Of a DNA stretch of 64,000 nt, positions 19,864-29,384 are shown in pieces. Location: contig CAVSCF010000012.1 in NCBI GenBank assembly GCA_963726405.1, positions 69,547 to 133,546 on the forward strand. Direction: 5' to 3'. The position numbers and the translations under genes are program-made. The stretch's first letter is position 1, and each line of letters begins with the position of its first letter. Under the pieces are notes generated by a model, which did no database searches, was not told the origin of the DNA, and saw only the letters and a program-made list of their open reading frames with translations. Source of the stretch: JAOUJD01 sp963726405. GTDB lineage: Bacteria; Pseudomonadota; Gammaproteobacteria; Burkholderiales; Burkholderiaceae_F.

Positions 19864-21104
19864 ACGACGAGCCCCACCAGCGCCGCGGTGATGCAGGTCG
19901 ACAGCAGTCCCGCGAGGATCGACTTCAGGCCGAGCGTGGCCAGTTCGGCGCGGCGTTCCTTCGGCAGCAGCGCGTCCAGGCCGCCGAGCATGATCCCGAG
20001 GCTGCCGAAGTTGGCGAAGCCGGCGAGCGCGTAGGTCATCAGCAGCGCCGAGCGCGGCGACAGTTCGTCCGGTCCCATCTTCGCCATTTCGATGTAGGCG
20101 ATGAACTCGTTGAGCACCGTCTTCTGCCCGAGCAGTTTCCCCGCGGTCAGCACCTCGCTCGCCGGCACACCGACCAGCCAGGCCAGCGGCGCGAACACCC
20201 AGCCGAACAGCCGCTCGAGTGTCAGCGGCGCGCCGTTCACTGCGGGCAGGCTGCCGAGAATTCCGTTGGCGAGCGCGACGAGGGCGACGAACACCACCAG
20301 CATCGCGACGATGTTGAGCAGCAACTGCAGCCCTTCGAGCGTGCCGCGCGTGATGGCGACCATCGTGTTGGCGTCCTGCCGTTCGAAGGCAACGGCCGAC
20401 GCGTCGGTGAGTTGCGGGGGGACGAGCACCGCCGCGACGGCGATGGCCACGGGGGTCGCCACGATCGAGGCGACCAGCAGATGTCCGAGCGCGTTAGGTA
20501 CCACGGGACCGAGAAAGCTCGCGTAAAGCACGAGCACCGTGCCGGCGATCGTCGCCATGCCGCAGTTCATGACGATGAACAGTTCCCCCCGCGACAGGCG
20601 CGCTAGATACGGAGCGATCACGAGCGGCGCCTCGACCATGCCGACGAACACGTTGGCCGCGGCCGACACGCCCACCGCGCCGCCCAGACCCATGGTCCGC
20701 TGAAGCGCCCAGGCGAAGGCGCGCACGATCAGCGGCATCACGCCCCAGTGGAAGAGCACCGCGGACAACGCCGCGATGATCAGCACCAGCGGCAGCGCGC
20801 GGAAGGCGAGCACGAAGCTGGCCGATGGGTCGGTCACCGTGTACGGCGTGGCGCCGCCGCCGAGATGGCCGAACACGAAACTGGTGCCGGCGGCAAGCGC
20901 CGCTTCCAGTGCCGCCAGCACGCCGTTCAGGGCGGCGAGCGCGTGCGCGAGCGGGGGAACCTTCAGCAGCACGATGGCGAGCAGCGCGGCGAGGACGATG
21001 CCGCTCACCACCATTCGCCACGGGATCTGCCGGCGGTCTTCGGAAAGCACCCAGCAGAGCGCGAGCATCGCCGCAACGCCGAACAGGCCCTGCAACGCGT
21101 CCAT
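19860..21104 (-). CDS. concentrative nucleoside transporter (CNT/NupC family)
   Basis: 414 residues with about ten hydrophobic segments. Family marks include GTSFVFGHLGGG, the FVGMVEAPLVIAPYL segment, GELFIVMNCGMATIAGTVL and KTVLNEFIAYIEM. CNT proteins import nucleosides by H+ or Na+ symport through the inner membrane. The secreted 5'-nucleotidase encoded near 5.3-7 kb could supply substrate. It diverges from the aldehyde dehydrogenase gene and overlaps the GNAT gene downstream. Confidence 0.92.
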   Translation of the reverse strand: MDALQGLFGVAAMLALCWVLSEDRRQIPWRMVVSGIVLAALLAIVLLKVPPLAHALAALNGVLAALEAALAAGTSFVFGHLGGGATPYTVTDPSASFVLAFRALPLVLIIAALSAVLFHWGVMPLIVRAFAWALQRTMGLGGAVGVSAAANVFVGMVEAPLVIAPYLARLSRGELFIVMNCGMATIAGTVLVLYASFLGPVVPNALGHLLVASIVATPVAIAVAAVLVPPQLTDASAVAFERQDANTMVAITRGTLEGLQLLLNIVAMLVVFVALVALANGILGSLPAVNGAPLTLERLFGWVFAPLAWLVGVPASEVLTAGKLLGQKTVLNEFIAYIEMAKMGPDELSPRSALLMTYALAGFANFGSLGIMLGGLDALLPKERRAELATLGLKSILAGLLSTCITAALVGLVV

Positions 21105-21212
21105 CTTCCGGTTCTCCCTGCTCCCTGATCCCGCCGCAATTGGAGCACAGGCTCAAGGGCCGGCCAGTAAGCTTGCACCGGAGAGAATGATCCCTGTCAT
21201 CCAGGAGCCAGC

Positions 21213-22631
21213 ATGAACGCCGCCGACATTCCCGCCGAGCTGTCGCATGCGTTCGAGGTCCAGCGCGCCTCGTTCGATGCCGCGCCGTTTCCCGACTGGG
21301 AAGTCCGCCGAGACCGGCTGACGCGCCTGCGGCGGCTGGTCGAGGAGAACGAGACCGCCATCGAGGACGCCATCCACGCGGACTTCGGTGGCCGCCCACG
21401 GATCGAGACGCAGATCGCGGAACTGTTCCCGAGCCTCGGTGAGATCAAGAGTGCCCTGCGCAAGGGGCACACCTGGATGCGGCCACGCAAGGCCGGCGTC
21501 TCGCTGTGGTTCCAGCCCGCGACCGCCCACATCCAGCCCCGCCCGCTGGGCGTCGTCGGCATCGTCGTTCCCTGGAATTACCCGCTCTATCTCGCGGTGG
21601 GCCCGATGGTGGCGGCGCTCGTGGCGGGCAACCGCGCGATGGTGAAGATGTCGGAGTACACGCCGGCGTTCTCGGCGCTGTTCCAGCAGCTCGTCGCTGC
21701 CGCCTTCATGCCGGACGAGCTGACCGTCATCACCGGCGGCCCGGATATCGCCGCGCACTTCACCCGGCTGCCGTTCAACCACCTGCTGTTCACGGGCTCG
21801 ACCGTCGTGGGACGCAAGGTGATGGGGGCCGCCGCCGAGAACCTCACGCCGGTGACACTCGAACTCGGCGGAAAGTCGCCGACGGTCATCGCACCGGGCT
21901 ATCCGCTGGAGAAGGCCGCGGAGCGCGTCCTCGCCGGCAAGCTGCTCAACGCGGGCCAGACCTGCATCGCTCCGGACTACGTGCTGGTGCAGCGGAAGGA
22001 ACTGCCGGCCTTCGTCGAGGCGGCGAAGCACCAGGCGCGGCGCATGTACCCGGCCGGTCTGGACGATCCGGATTTCTGCAGCATCATCAACCAGCGGCAG
22101 TACGGCCGCCTGGTCGGCTATCTCGACGAAGCGCGGGCAAGCGGCGTGGAGATGGTTCCCCTGTTCGAAGGCCGCGCGCAGGACGACGAGCGCCACCGCC
22201 TCGGGCCCGTCGCGATGGTCGCTCCCGGGCCGGCCCTGGCCGTGATGCGCGACGAGATCTTCGGGCCGCTGCTGCCCGTGCTTCCGTACGACGACGTGAA
22301 GGACGCGATCGACTTCGTGAACGCGCAGCCGAGCCCGCTGGCGATGTACTGGTTCGACGACGACCACGCGCGGACCGAGTGGGCGCTGAAGGAGTCGCAC
22401 GCGGGCGGCATGTGCGTGAACGAAACGCTGATGCACGTCGCGCAGGAGGACCTGCCCTTCGGCGGCGTCGGACCCTCCGGCATGGGCCATTACCACGGCG
22501 AGTGGGGCTTCGAGACATTCAGCAAGCTCACGCCGGTGTTCAAGCAATCGCGCTTCAACGGCATGAACCTGTTCATGCCGCCCTACAAGCCGCGCGTGCA
22601 GAAGATCCTGCGCCTGATGAAGCGCTTCTGA
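21213..22631 (+). CDS. aldehyde dehydrogenase (coniferyl-aldehyde dehydrogenase-like)
   Basis: 472 residues. The NAD-binding region has VVGIVVPWNYPLYLAV, the catalytic glutamate lies in LELGGKSP and the nucleophilic cysteine in NAGQTCIAPDYVL. Length, the C-terminal FMPPYK extension and the N-terminal FPDWEVRRDRL pattern fit the coniferyl-aldehyde/medium-chain group that oxidises aromatic or fatty aldehydes. ATG at 21213 follows AGGAG by six bases. The exact substrate is not determined by sequence. Confidence 0.88.
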   Translation: MNAADIPAELSHAFEVQRASFDAAPFPDWEVRRDRLTRLRRLVEENETAIEDAIHADFGGRPRIETQIAELFPSLGEIKSALRKGHTWMRPRKAGVSLWFQPATAHIQPRPLGVVGIVVPWNYPLYLAVGPMVAALVAGNRAMVKMSEYTPAFSALFQQLVAAAFMPDELTVITGGPDIAAHFTRLPFNHLLFTGSTVVGRKVMGAAAENLTPVTLELGGKSPTVIAPGYPLEKAAERVLAGKLLNAGQTCIAPDYVLVQRKELPAFVEAAKHQARRMYPAGLDDPDFCSIINQRQYGRLVGYLDEARASGVEMVPLFEGRAQDDERHRLGPVAMVAPGPALAVMRDEIFGPLLPVLPYDDVKDAIDFVNAQPSPLAMYWFDDDHARTEWALKESHAGGMCVNETLMHVAQEDLPFGGVGPSGMGHYHGEWGFETFSKLTPVFKQSRFNGMNLFMPPYKPRVQKILRLMKRF

Positions 22632-22779
22632 CGTCAGTCGAGGGCGGCGAGCGGGACCGCGTCCACCGCATCGCCACCTTCCGGCAGCGCGGCGCCCGTC
22701 ATGCGGCGCACGGCCTGCCGCCGTCCGGTTCGGCCGCGGTACGCACTGGCCTTCTGTGTCCGGTTCGAACGTGACTTTC

Positions 22780-23379
22780 TCATTCGATGCTGCGCCGGGA
22801 AGGCGTGACCGCGGGTTCGTTGATGTTGCGGAATCCGTCGGGCGCATCGAAGGGGACATCCACGGTGTGCAGCGTCTCGAACCAGCCTTGCATCGCGCGG
22901 CCGCCGTCCTGCAGAAAGGATCGCAGGGACGCCGCGCTCGAGCGGCGGATCAGGGCGAACACCGGCTGCCTGCGGCCGTCGGCGACAGGGCAGGCGACGT
23001 CGGCACTTCCGATGGCGGCGCCGAGCCTGGCCACGAGGTCCAGCGGCAGTGCGGGGGCGTCGCACGGAGCGAGGGACACCCAGTCGCCGTGCGCCTGTTG
23101 CAGACCGGCCAGGACCCCGGCAAGGGGTCCGGGAAACGGCTCCGGAGCGCGGTCCTGGTCGCCGTCGGTGACGACATCGGCCAGCGCGCGATAGGCCTCG
23201 AGGTTTCGATTGGCGGAGATGAGCACCGCACCGACCTGCGGCGCGAAGCGACGCAGGACATGGTGCACGAGAGGCTCGCCCTCGTACGCGACCCAGCCCT
23301 TGTCGGCGCCGCCCATCCGCGCGCCGCGTCCGCCGGCAAGCACGAGACCGGTGATCTCCTGGCGTCCGGGGGACGGCAT
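22780..23379 (-). CDS. mobA: molybdenum cofactor guanylyltransferase MobA
   Basis: 199 residues from ATG at 23379. The nucleotide-binding loop LVLAGGRGARMGGADKGW (about residues 12-29) and PCDAPALPLDLV are typical of MobA, which transfers GMP to molybdopterin to make the MGD form of Moco. It lies 11 bases after moaA on the same strand. The 148 bases between it and the aldehyde dehydrogenase gene hold nothing recognised; moeA, often next in this operon, is absent here. Confidence 0.92.
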   Translation of the reverse strand: MPSPGRQEITGLVLAGGRGARMGGADKGWVAYEGEPLVHHVLRRFAPQVGAVLISANRNLEAYRALADVVTDGDQDRAPEPFPGPLAGVLAGLQQAHGDWVSLAPCDAPALPLDLVARLGAAIGSADVACPVADGRRQPVFALIRRSSAASLRSFLQDGGRAMQGWFETLHTVDVPFDAPDGFRNINEPAVTPSRRSIE

Positions 23380-23390
23380 GGCGGAAAGCC

Positions 23391-24506
23391 TCAGCCGCCG
23401 ATGTACGACATCTCGATCTTCGGAGCGCGCGACGTCGCTTCGGTCCGGATCTCGGAGTAGCGGTCGGTGCGGCCGCGCCAGATGTCGCCGATCACGGTCT
23501 GGAGTTCGACGTCGCTCAACGCCGGATGGCCGGCGTCGCCGCGCAGCGGTGCGCGCAGGTCGAAGCCGCTCTGCGCGAACAGGCACAGGTAGAGCCGCCC
23601 TTCGGTGGACAGCCGCGCGCGCGTGCAGTCGCTGCAGAACGCCTGCGTCACGCTCGAGATCACGCCGATTTCCCCGCTGCCGTCTTCGTACTTCCAGCGC
23701 TCCGACACTTCGCCGGGGTAGTTGGCATCGACCGCGCGCACCGGCATCACTTCGGAGACGCGGCGAATGACGTCGGCGGACGGCACCACGTCATCCATGC
23801 GCCAGCCGTTCGACGTGCCGACGTCCATGAACTCGATGAAGCGAACGATGTGGCCGCTGCCTTTGAAGTGGCGGGCCATCGGCACGATCTCCTGATCGTT
23901 GACGCCGCGCTTGACGACCATGTTGATCTTGATCGGTCCCAGGCCCGCGGCCGCGGCGGCATCGATGCCGTCGAGCACATCCTTCACCGGGAAATCGACG
24001 TCGTTCATGCGGCGGAACACCGCATCGTCGAGGCCGTCGAGCGACACGGTGACGCGCTTCAGGCCGGCCGCGGCGAGCTGCCTCGCCTTGCGGGCGAGGA
24101 TGGAGCCGTTGGTGGTCAGCGCGATGTCGAGGTCGCGGCCCGCGGCGGTCTTCAGCGGCGCGAGCATCTCGATGAGCTTGTGCACGTCCTTGCGCAGCAG
24201 CGGCTCGCCGCCCGTCAGCCGCACTTTCTCCACCCCGTGGGCGATGAAGGCGCGCGTCAGCCGCGTGATCTCCTCGAAGGTGAGCAGGTCCGCGTGCCGC
24301 AGGAAGCGGTAGTCCTGGTCGAAGGTCTCCTTCGGCATGCAGTACGTGCAGCGGAAATTGCACCGGTCCGTGACGGAAATCCGCAAGTCCCGCAGCGGCC
24401 GGCCGCGCGTGTCCTCGATGCGTCCCGTGGCCGGGACGAGCACCGTCGGCCGCCGCGGGGAGTTCGGCACCCGCGTATCGAGGACGTGGATCACGCGATC
24501 GGTCAT
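23391..24506 (-). CDS. moaA: GTP 3',8-cyclase MoaA
   Basis: 371 residues. The radical-SAM cluster motif is CNFRCTYC (Cys 49, 53, 56); the second, substrate-side cluster uses the C-terminal CSDCTRARL plus a later cysteine (LYLCLF). The chain ends in the Gly-Gly tail needed for activity. MoaA with MoaC converts GTP to cyclic pyranopterin monophosphate, the first step of molybdenum-cofactor synthesis. It is first gene of an operon with mobA and diverges from chrA. Confidence 0.96.
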   Translation of the reverse strand: MTDRVIHVLDTRVPNSPRRPTVLVPATGRIEDTRGRPLRDLRISVTDRCNFRCTYCMPKETFDQDYRFLRHADLLTFEEITRLTRAFIAHGVEKVRLTGGEPLLRKDVHKLIEMLAPLKTAAGRDLDIALTTNGSILARKARQLAAAGLKRVTVSLDGLDDAVFRRMNDVDFPVKDVLDGIDAAAAAGLGPIKINMVVKRGVNDQEIVPMARHFKGSGHIVRFIEFMDVGTSNGWRMDDVVPSADVIRRVSEVMPVRAVDANYPGEVSERWKYEDGSGEIGVISSVTQAFCSDCTRARLSTEGRLYLCLFAQSGFDLRAPLRGDAGHPALSDVELQTVIGDIWRGRTDRYSEIRTEATSRAPKIEMSYIGG

Positions 24507-24579
24507 GGGTGGATGTTACCGGCCGGGCGACGGCTGAAAGCCACACGCCGGGAAGGCGAATAGGCTCGACGTCCTTGGC

Positions 24580-25815
24580 ATGTCAACATCGGCGACCTTG
24601 CCATCCAGCGATCCTCTCTTGCCCGCGACCGCGCCCCCGTCGGCACCCGGCACGTGGCGCGAGGTGCTCGGCGCTTTCCTGCGCCTCGGCCTCACGTCGT
24701 TCGGCGGGCCGATTGCGCACCTTGCGTACTTTCGCGAGGAGTTCGTCGTCCGCCGAAGGTGGCTCGACGAAGAGGCGTATGCCGACCTGGTGTCGCTCTG
24801 CCAGTTCCTGCCCGGTCCGGCCAGCAGCCAGGTGGGCATCGCGCTCGGGTATCGGCGGGCGCGGCTGCCCGGCGCGCTCAGCGCATGGATCGGCTTCACG
24901 CTGCCGTCGGCGCTTCTGATGACGGTCTTCGCGCTGGGCTTCGTCAGGTTCGGCGTGGCGCAGGCCGGCTGGCTGGTCGGACTGAAAGTGTTCGCGGTCG
25001 CCATCGTCGCGCAGGCCGTGTGGGGGATGGCCCGGGCGCTGTGTCCGGATTCTGCGCGCCGCGCTATCGCAATTGCCGTGGCCGGCGTCCTTCTCGTCGT
25101 GCCATGGCCCCAGGCGCAACTGGCAGCGATGGCGCTGGCCGGGATCGTCGGTTGGCTAGTGCTGGGCGCGTTGCCGCCGTCGTCGAAGCCGACACTCCAG
25201 TCCCCGGTGCCACGCAGACTGGCGGTCTTCGCGCTGTCGCTCTTTGCGCTTGTGCTCGTCGGACTGCCCGCCGTCGCGCGGACCCTGCAGTCGGATGTCC
25301 TCGAAGTCTTCTCCGTGTTCTACCGGGCCGGTGCGCTGGTGTTCGGGGGCGGTCACGTGGTGTTGCCGCTGCTGCAGGCCCAGGTGGTGCCCCCGGGGTG
25401 GATCGACAACGACACGTTTCTCGCCGGTTATGCCGCCGCGCAGGTCGTCCCCGGACCGCTGTTCACGTTCGCCGCGTTCCTGGGCGCGGTCATTCCGCTG
25501 CCCGGAGGCGTGGTGGGCGCGGCGGTGGCGTTGCTCGGCATCTTCGCGCCGGCGTTCCTGCTCGTGATCGGGGCGTTGCCGTTCTGGCAGGGCGCGTTGC
25601 AGCGTCCCGCGCTGCGATCCGCCATCGCTGGAGTGAACGCCGGTGTCGTTGGCGTGTTGCTCGCGGCGTTGATCACGCCGGTGGCGACGTCCGCTCTCGG
25701 CTCGATCGCCGACGGCGTGCTGGCGGTCGCCGCACTGGCCGTGTTGATCGGCGCGCGTGTACCCGTGTGGGTTGTTGCGCTTGCCTGCGCGCTGGCGGGC
25801 GCGCTGCTGCACTAG
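24580..25815 (+). CDS. chrA: chromate transporter ChrA (long-chain CHR family)
   Basis: 411 residues, bidomain. Each half carries the CHR signature: LGLTSFGGPIAHLAYFREE with QFLPGPASSQVG in the first, VFGGGHVVLPLLQ with QVVPGPLFTFAAF in the second. There are about ten membrane segments. Long-chain ChrA proteins export chromate from the cytoplasm and give resistance. No chrB regulator is next to it. The gene is convergent with rne. Confidence 0.92.
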   Translation: MSTSATLPSSDPLLPATAPPSAPGTWREVLGAFLRLGLTSFGGPIAHLAYFREEFVVRRRWLDEEAYADLVSLCQFLPGPASSQVGIALGYRRARLPGALSAWIGFTLPSALLMTVFALGFVRFGVAQAGWLVGLKVFAVAIVAQAVWGMARALCPDSARRAIAIAVAGVLLVVPWPQAQLAAMALAGIVGWLVLGALPPSSKPTLQSPVPRRLAVFALSLFALVLVGLPAVARTLQSDVLEVFSVFYRAGALVFGGGHVVLPLLQAQVVPPGWIDNDTFLAGYAAAQVVPGPLFTFAAFLGAVIPLPGGVVGAAVALLGIFAPAFLLVIGALPFWQGALQRPALRSAIAGVNAGVVGVLLAALITPVATSALGSIADGVLAVAALAVLIGARVPVWVVALACALAGALLH

Positions 25816-25841
25816 GCATCAGCGCGCCGCACCCTTCAATC

Positions 25842-28754
25842 TCAGGCGCCGAGTTGCGGCGTCGAGGTCGCTCGCGTCTCGACCTGCACCAGCGGTCCTT
25901 CCTGCATCGGCGGCAGGGTCGGACGCTCGCGCGGTCGACGCACCGGACGAGGTTCGGAAGCGAGTCGCGCGACGGCTTCCGCGTGCTTTTCGGCCTGTGT
26001 CTGCACGAGCGTGAGACCGGCGAGTTCAAGCACGGGCTGCAACTGCTCGATCGGCAGCGGGGCCGGCTGAGCCGCCGGCAATGCGACCGTCCCTGGCACG
26101 GTGATCATCTCCGGCGTGCGCAGGGTCGCGATGCCGGCGACAGCAACGGGAGCGGGCGGCACGACGACCGGTGCCGGTGCGGCAACGGGCCGGGCCGCGG
26201 TGACCTGCGGTGCGGGGGCGACCGGTTCGGGCGCCACTTCAAACGCGGGTTGGACGGTCGGAACGGACTGGTCGGCCGCAATCGGCTCGGCGGCTGGCTG
26301 CTCTCCGGACGTCGCCTCGGCCTCGACCGGTTCGCCTTCGAATTCGTCCTGGTCTCCCGCGTCCGCGGATTGCCCGTCGGTCGTCGCAGCACCTTCTTCA
26401 CCGCTGCGCGCCCCGCGTCCACGGCGACGGCGGCGACGACGACGGCGCTCTTCCTGCGGCACTTCCGTCGTCGCATCGGCCGTCACGAGCAATGCCGTGG
26501 TGGCGGTGGCCACGGCGGCCGCCGTCTCGACCGGCACCTGGTCGACGTTTTCGATCTCGGCGACCGGAGCCGCGGCTTTTTCGCGTTCCCTATCGGGCCG
26601 ACGCTCGCCCCGCGGCTTGCGGCCTTCCTGCGTCTCGCCCGCCTGGCGCGGCTCCTGCGAGCGGCCGTCGTTGCGGCGCTCGCGGTTGTCCTGCTTCGGC
26701 TCTGCGCCGCGCCGCGGCTCTTCACGCTTGCCGTCACGGCGCTCGTCGCGCTTGTCTTCGCGCCCGCCGCCACGCTCGCCGCGCTTCTCGTCGCGTCGGC
26801 CGTCGCGTCGCCCATCATGGCGGCCACGGCGGCGGTCGCCGCGCTTGTCGTCATCGCGGGCCGGCTTCTCGCCGATCGGCTTGGCCGCGACGGGTGCCAC
26901 GACGACCGGTTCGGCGGCCGGTGCACCGGTGAAGAAGGACACGATGCGGCCCCATAGTCCGCCCGATGCGTGGTGCGGCTGTGGTGCGGGCGTCGGGACT
27001 TCGATCGCGACTGGCAAGGCGGCCACGGGAGCGGGCGTCTCGGGCACGATGCCTTTGACCACGGCTTCCTGCTTCGGCCGTTCCTTTTCCAGTTCGCCCT
27101 TGCCCGCGGTGTACGGCGTGTCGGTGCTCGGCGCCAGTTCCGCCGCGCGCTCGAAGCTCAGCTTTGCCTCGTCGAGACGCGGATCGTCGTGGCGCAGGCG
27201 CTCGATGTGATAGTGCGGCGTCTCGAGGAACTTGTTCGGGATCAGCACGACGGACACGCGCAGCCGCGCCTCGAGCTTGGCGATGTCGGCGCGCTTTTCG
27301 TTCAGCAGGAACGTGGCCACTTCGACCGGCACCTGCGCGTGAACCGCCGCGGTGCCTTCCTTCATGGCCTCTTCCTGCAGGATGCGCAGGATGTGCAGCG
27401 CGGAGCTTTCGGTGTCGCGGATGACGCCGACACCGTTGCAGCGCGGGCACGTGACGTGGCTGCCTTCGGACAGCGCCGGACGCAGGCGCTGGCGCGACAG
27501 TTCCATCAGGCCGAAGCGCGAGATCTTGCCCATCTGCACGCGGGCGCGGTCGTAGTGCAGCGCGTCCTTCAGGCGGTTTTCGACCTGGCGCTGGTTCTTG
27601 GCGTCCTCCATGTCGATGAAGTCGATGACGATCAGGCCGCCGAGGTCGCGCAGGCGCAACTGGCGCGCGACCTCATCGGCCGCCTCCAGGTTCGTCCGCG
27701 TCGCCGTTTCCTCGATGTCGGATCCCTTCGTCGCGCGGGCCGAGTTGACGTCCACGGCGACCAGCGCTTCGGTGTGATCGACGACGATCGAGCCGCCCGA
27801 GGGCAGGGGCACCTGGCGCGAGTACGCCGTCTCGATCTGGTGTTCGATCTGGAAACGAGAGAACAGCGGGACGTCGTCCCGGTAGCGCTTCACGCGCGTG
27901 ACGTTGTCCGGCATCACGTGCGCCATGAACTGGCGCGCCTGCTCGTAGATGTCGTCCGTGTCGACGAGGATCTCGCCGATTTCAGGATGGAAGTAGTCGC
28001 GGATGGCGCGGATCACGAGGTTCGATTCCTCGACGATCAGGAAGGGCGGCGGGTTCGCCCGCTTGAGCCGCTGGCCGTCCGGTCCGGCGTTGCTGTCGAC
28101 GTACGTGACCTTCTTCTTGCCCGGCTGGTCCGGATCCTCGACGGTCAGTTCGAATTGCGGCTTCGAGGCATCCTCGATCGCGTGCCAGAGCTTGAGCAGG
28201 TAATTGAGGTCCCACTGAAGTTCTTCGGCGGTGCGGCCGATGCCGGCCGTGCGGGCGATGATCGACATGCCGTTCGGCACGTCGAGCTTGTCCATCGTTT
28301 CCCGCAATTCCTGGCGCTCGTCGCCTTCGATCCGGCGCGACACGCCGCCCCCGCGGGGGTTGTTCGGCATCAGCACCAGGTACCGGCCGGCGAGCGAGAC
28401 GAAGGTCGTCAGTGCGGCGCCTTTGTTGCCGCGCTCCTCCTTCTCGACCTGGACCACCAGTTCCTGGCCTTCGCGCAGCGCCTCCTTGATGCTGGCGGTG
28501 CGCACGTCGACGCCGTCCTTGAAGTAGACGCGGGAGACTTCCTTGAAGGGCAGGAAGCCGTGACGCTCCTCACCGTAGTCGACGAAGCACGCTTCGAGGC
28601 TGGGCTCGACACGCGTGATCACGCCTTTGTAGATGTTCGATTTGCGCTGCTCGCGGCCAGCGTTCTCGATGTCGATGTCGACCAGTCGCTGGCCGTCGAC
28701 GATGGCCACCCGCAATTCTTCCGAATGGGTGGCGTTGAACAACATGCGTTTCAT
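25842..28754 (-). CDS. rne: ribonuclease E
   Basis: 970 residues. The catalytic half has an S1 domain (about 35-120), the Mg-binding site VAVDVNSARA near 330 with DFIDM, and the Zn-link CPRCNGVG near 438. The C-terminal half (about 560-970) is disordered, with an Arg/Asp/Glu-rich block that binds RNA and partners, then Pro/Ala/Val-rich repeats. RNase E starts most mRNA decay and matures rRNA and tRNA on the inner membrane. Residues of about 195-236 form an insert (KPQFELTVEDPDQPGKKK onward) before PPFLIVEESNLVIRAIRDY that E. coli RNase E lacks. A long leader lies upstream. Confidence 0.96.
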   Translation of the reverse strand: MKRMLFNATHSEELRVAIVDGQRLVDIDIENAGREQRKSNIYKGVITRVEPSLEACFVDYGEERHGFLPFKEVSRVYFKDGVDVRTASIKEALREGQELVVQVEKEERGNKGAALTTFVSLAGRYLVLMPNNPRGGGVSRRIEGDERQELRETMDKLDVPNGMSIIARTAGIGRTAEELQWDLNYLLKLWHAIEDASKPQFELTVEDPDQPGKKKVTYVDSNAGPDGQRLKRANPPPFLIVEESNLVIRAIRDYFHPEIGEILVDTDDIYEQARQFMAHVMPDNVTRVKRYRDDVPLFSRFQIEHQIETAYSRQVPLPSGGSIVVDHTEALVAVDVNSARATKGSDIEETATRTNLEAADEVARQLRLRDLGGLIVIDFIDMEDAKNQRQVENRLKDALHYDRARVQMGKISRFGLMELSRQRLRPALSEGSHVTCPRCNGVGVIRDTESSALHILRILQEEAMKEGTAAVHAQVPVEVATFLLNEKRADIAKLEARLRVSVVLIPNKFLETPHYHIERLRHDDPRLDEAKLSFERAAELAPSTDTPYTAGKGELEKERPKQEAVVKGIVPETPAPVAALPVAIEVPTPAPQPHHASGGLWGRIVSFFTGAPAAEPVVVAPVAAKPIGEKPARDDDKRGDRRRGRHDGRRDGRRDEKRGERGGGREDKRDERRDGKREEPRRGAEPKQDNRERRNDGRSQEPRQAGETQEGRKPRGERRPDREREKAAAPVAEIENVDQVPVETAAAVATATTALLVTADATTEVPQEERRRRRRRRRGRGARSGEEGAATTDGQSADAGDQDEFEGEPVEAEATSGEQPAAEPIAADQSVPTVQPAFEVAPEPVAPAPQVTAARPVAAPAPVVVPPAPVAVAGIATLRTPEMITVPGTVALPAAQPAPLPIEQLQPVLELAGLTLVQTQAEKHAEAVARLASEPRPVRRPRERPTLPPMQEGPLVQVETRATSTPQLGA

Positions 28755-29384
28755 TCAGCACTCCTTGCGCCTTCTCAGGGGCGCTTCAGCAGGCTGAAGC
28801 GAACGGCAGGGACTTGCGAGCGTCGAGGATCAGGCGGCGGTGACCGGGGAGCAACCGCCAGGCGGTGCGTCCGGTTTCCGGCCAAGGGCAGCGTGGACAC
28901 GCCCGGTCGTGCGCGCCCGCGCCGCGCCTTGAAGGGCGGCGTGCGACAGGACAGGGACGAAGGCCATGTAGTGCTGGTTCCCGAATTTGATCTCGTTGTT
29001 CTTGCGGCGCCGCGCGCCGCGCTCAGGGTCCAAAACAGTTCGCTTCAGCGGCTCCCGCACATCGCGGGCCCGCGCAGTCGATGGCTCGCGCCACTCGGCC
29101 GCCGAAGCGGCCCGACTGCGAATCCAGGAAGCCCTCTTCGGCTTCCGAACCGATGCCCGCAAAACGCGGACCACGGCGCCTGTGCGAGGGGCATCGCTTG
29201 CCTGGCGTCCGCCTGACGGCGGGTGGCCACGGCTACAATTCCTCGCGTTTGTCGGGTTTCGGGGCCGGCGCCGACCGAAGCCGGAACCTTTCATCCGGGC
29301 GCGCCAGGCACGGCGCAAGGCGGGACGCCTGTCCCGCATCTTCCGGAAGTGCCGAAAAACCTCGACCGCTCAAGTATATGCAAG
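28755..29384. other. 630-base divergent intergenic region between rne and rluC
   Basis: No protein-coding gene is supported here. It should contain the long rne 5' leader, which in other bacteria mediates feedback by RNase E on its own mRNA, and the rluC promoter. One clear element is a perfect inverted repeat near the rne start (separate entry). TACAAT about 150 bases before rluC is a possible -10 box but lacks a good -35 partner. Confidence 0.5.
28783..28800 (-). promoter_or_regulatory. hairpin in the rne leader
   Basis: GCTTCAGC, two bases, GCTGAAGC: an 8-bp perfect stem with a very short loop about 29 bases upstream of the rne start codon. The position fits a structured leader that could take part in RNase E autoregulation, as known for the E. 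coli rne 5' UTR. Not related by sequence to the E. coli element; inference only. Confidence 0.35.

Noticed and set aside
22632..22779. A moeA or other Moco gene after mobA
   Set aside because: Only 148 bases before the convergent aldehyde dehydrogenase gene; no coding frame with similarity.
24654..26957. A 767-codon plus-strand frame joining chrA to the rne region
   Set aside because: It runs out of frame through chrA and antisense to rne; composition is Arg/Gly/Ala-rich noise.
28830..29339. A gene on the minus strand in the rne-rluC gap
   Set aside because: The open frame is Arg/Pro/Ala-rich, lacks a ribosome site and has no recognisable segment; the gap is better explained as leader and promoter DNA.
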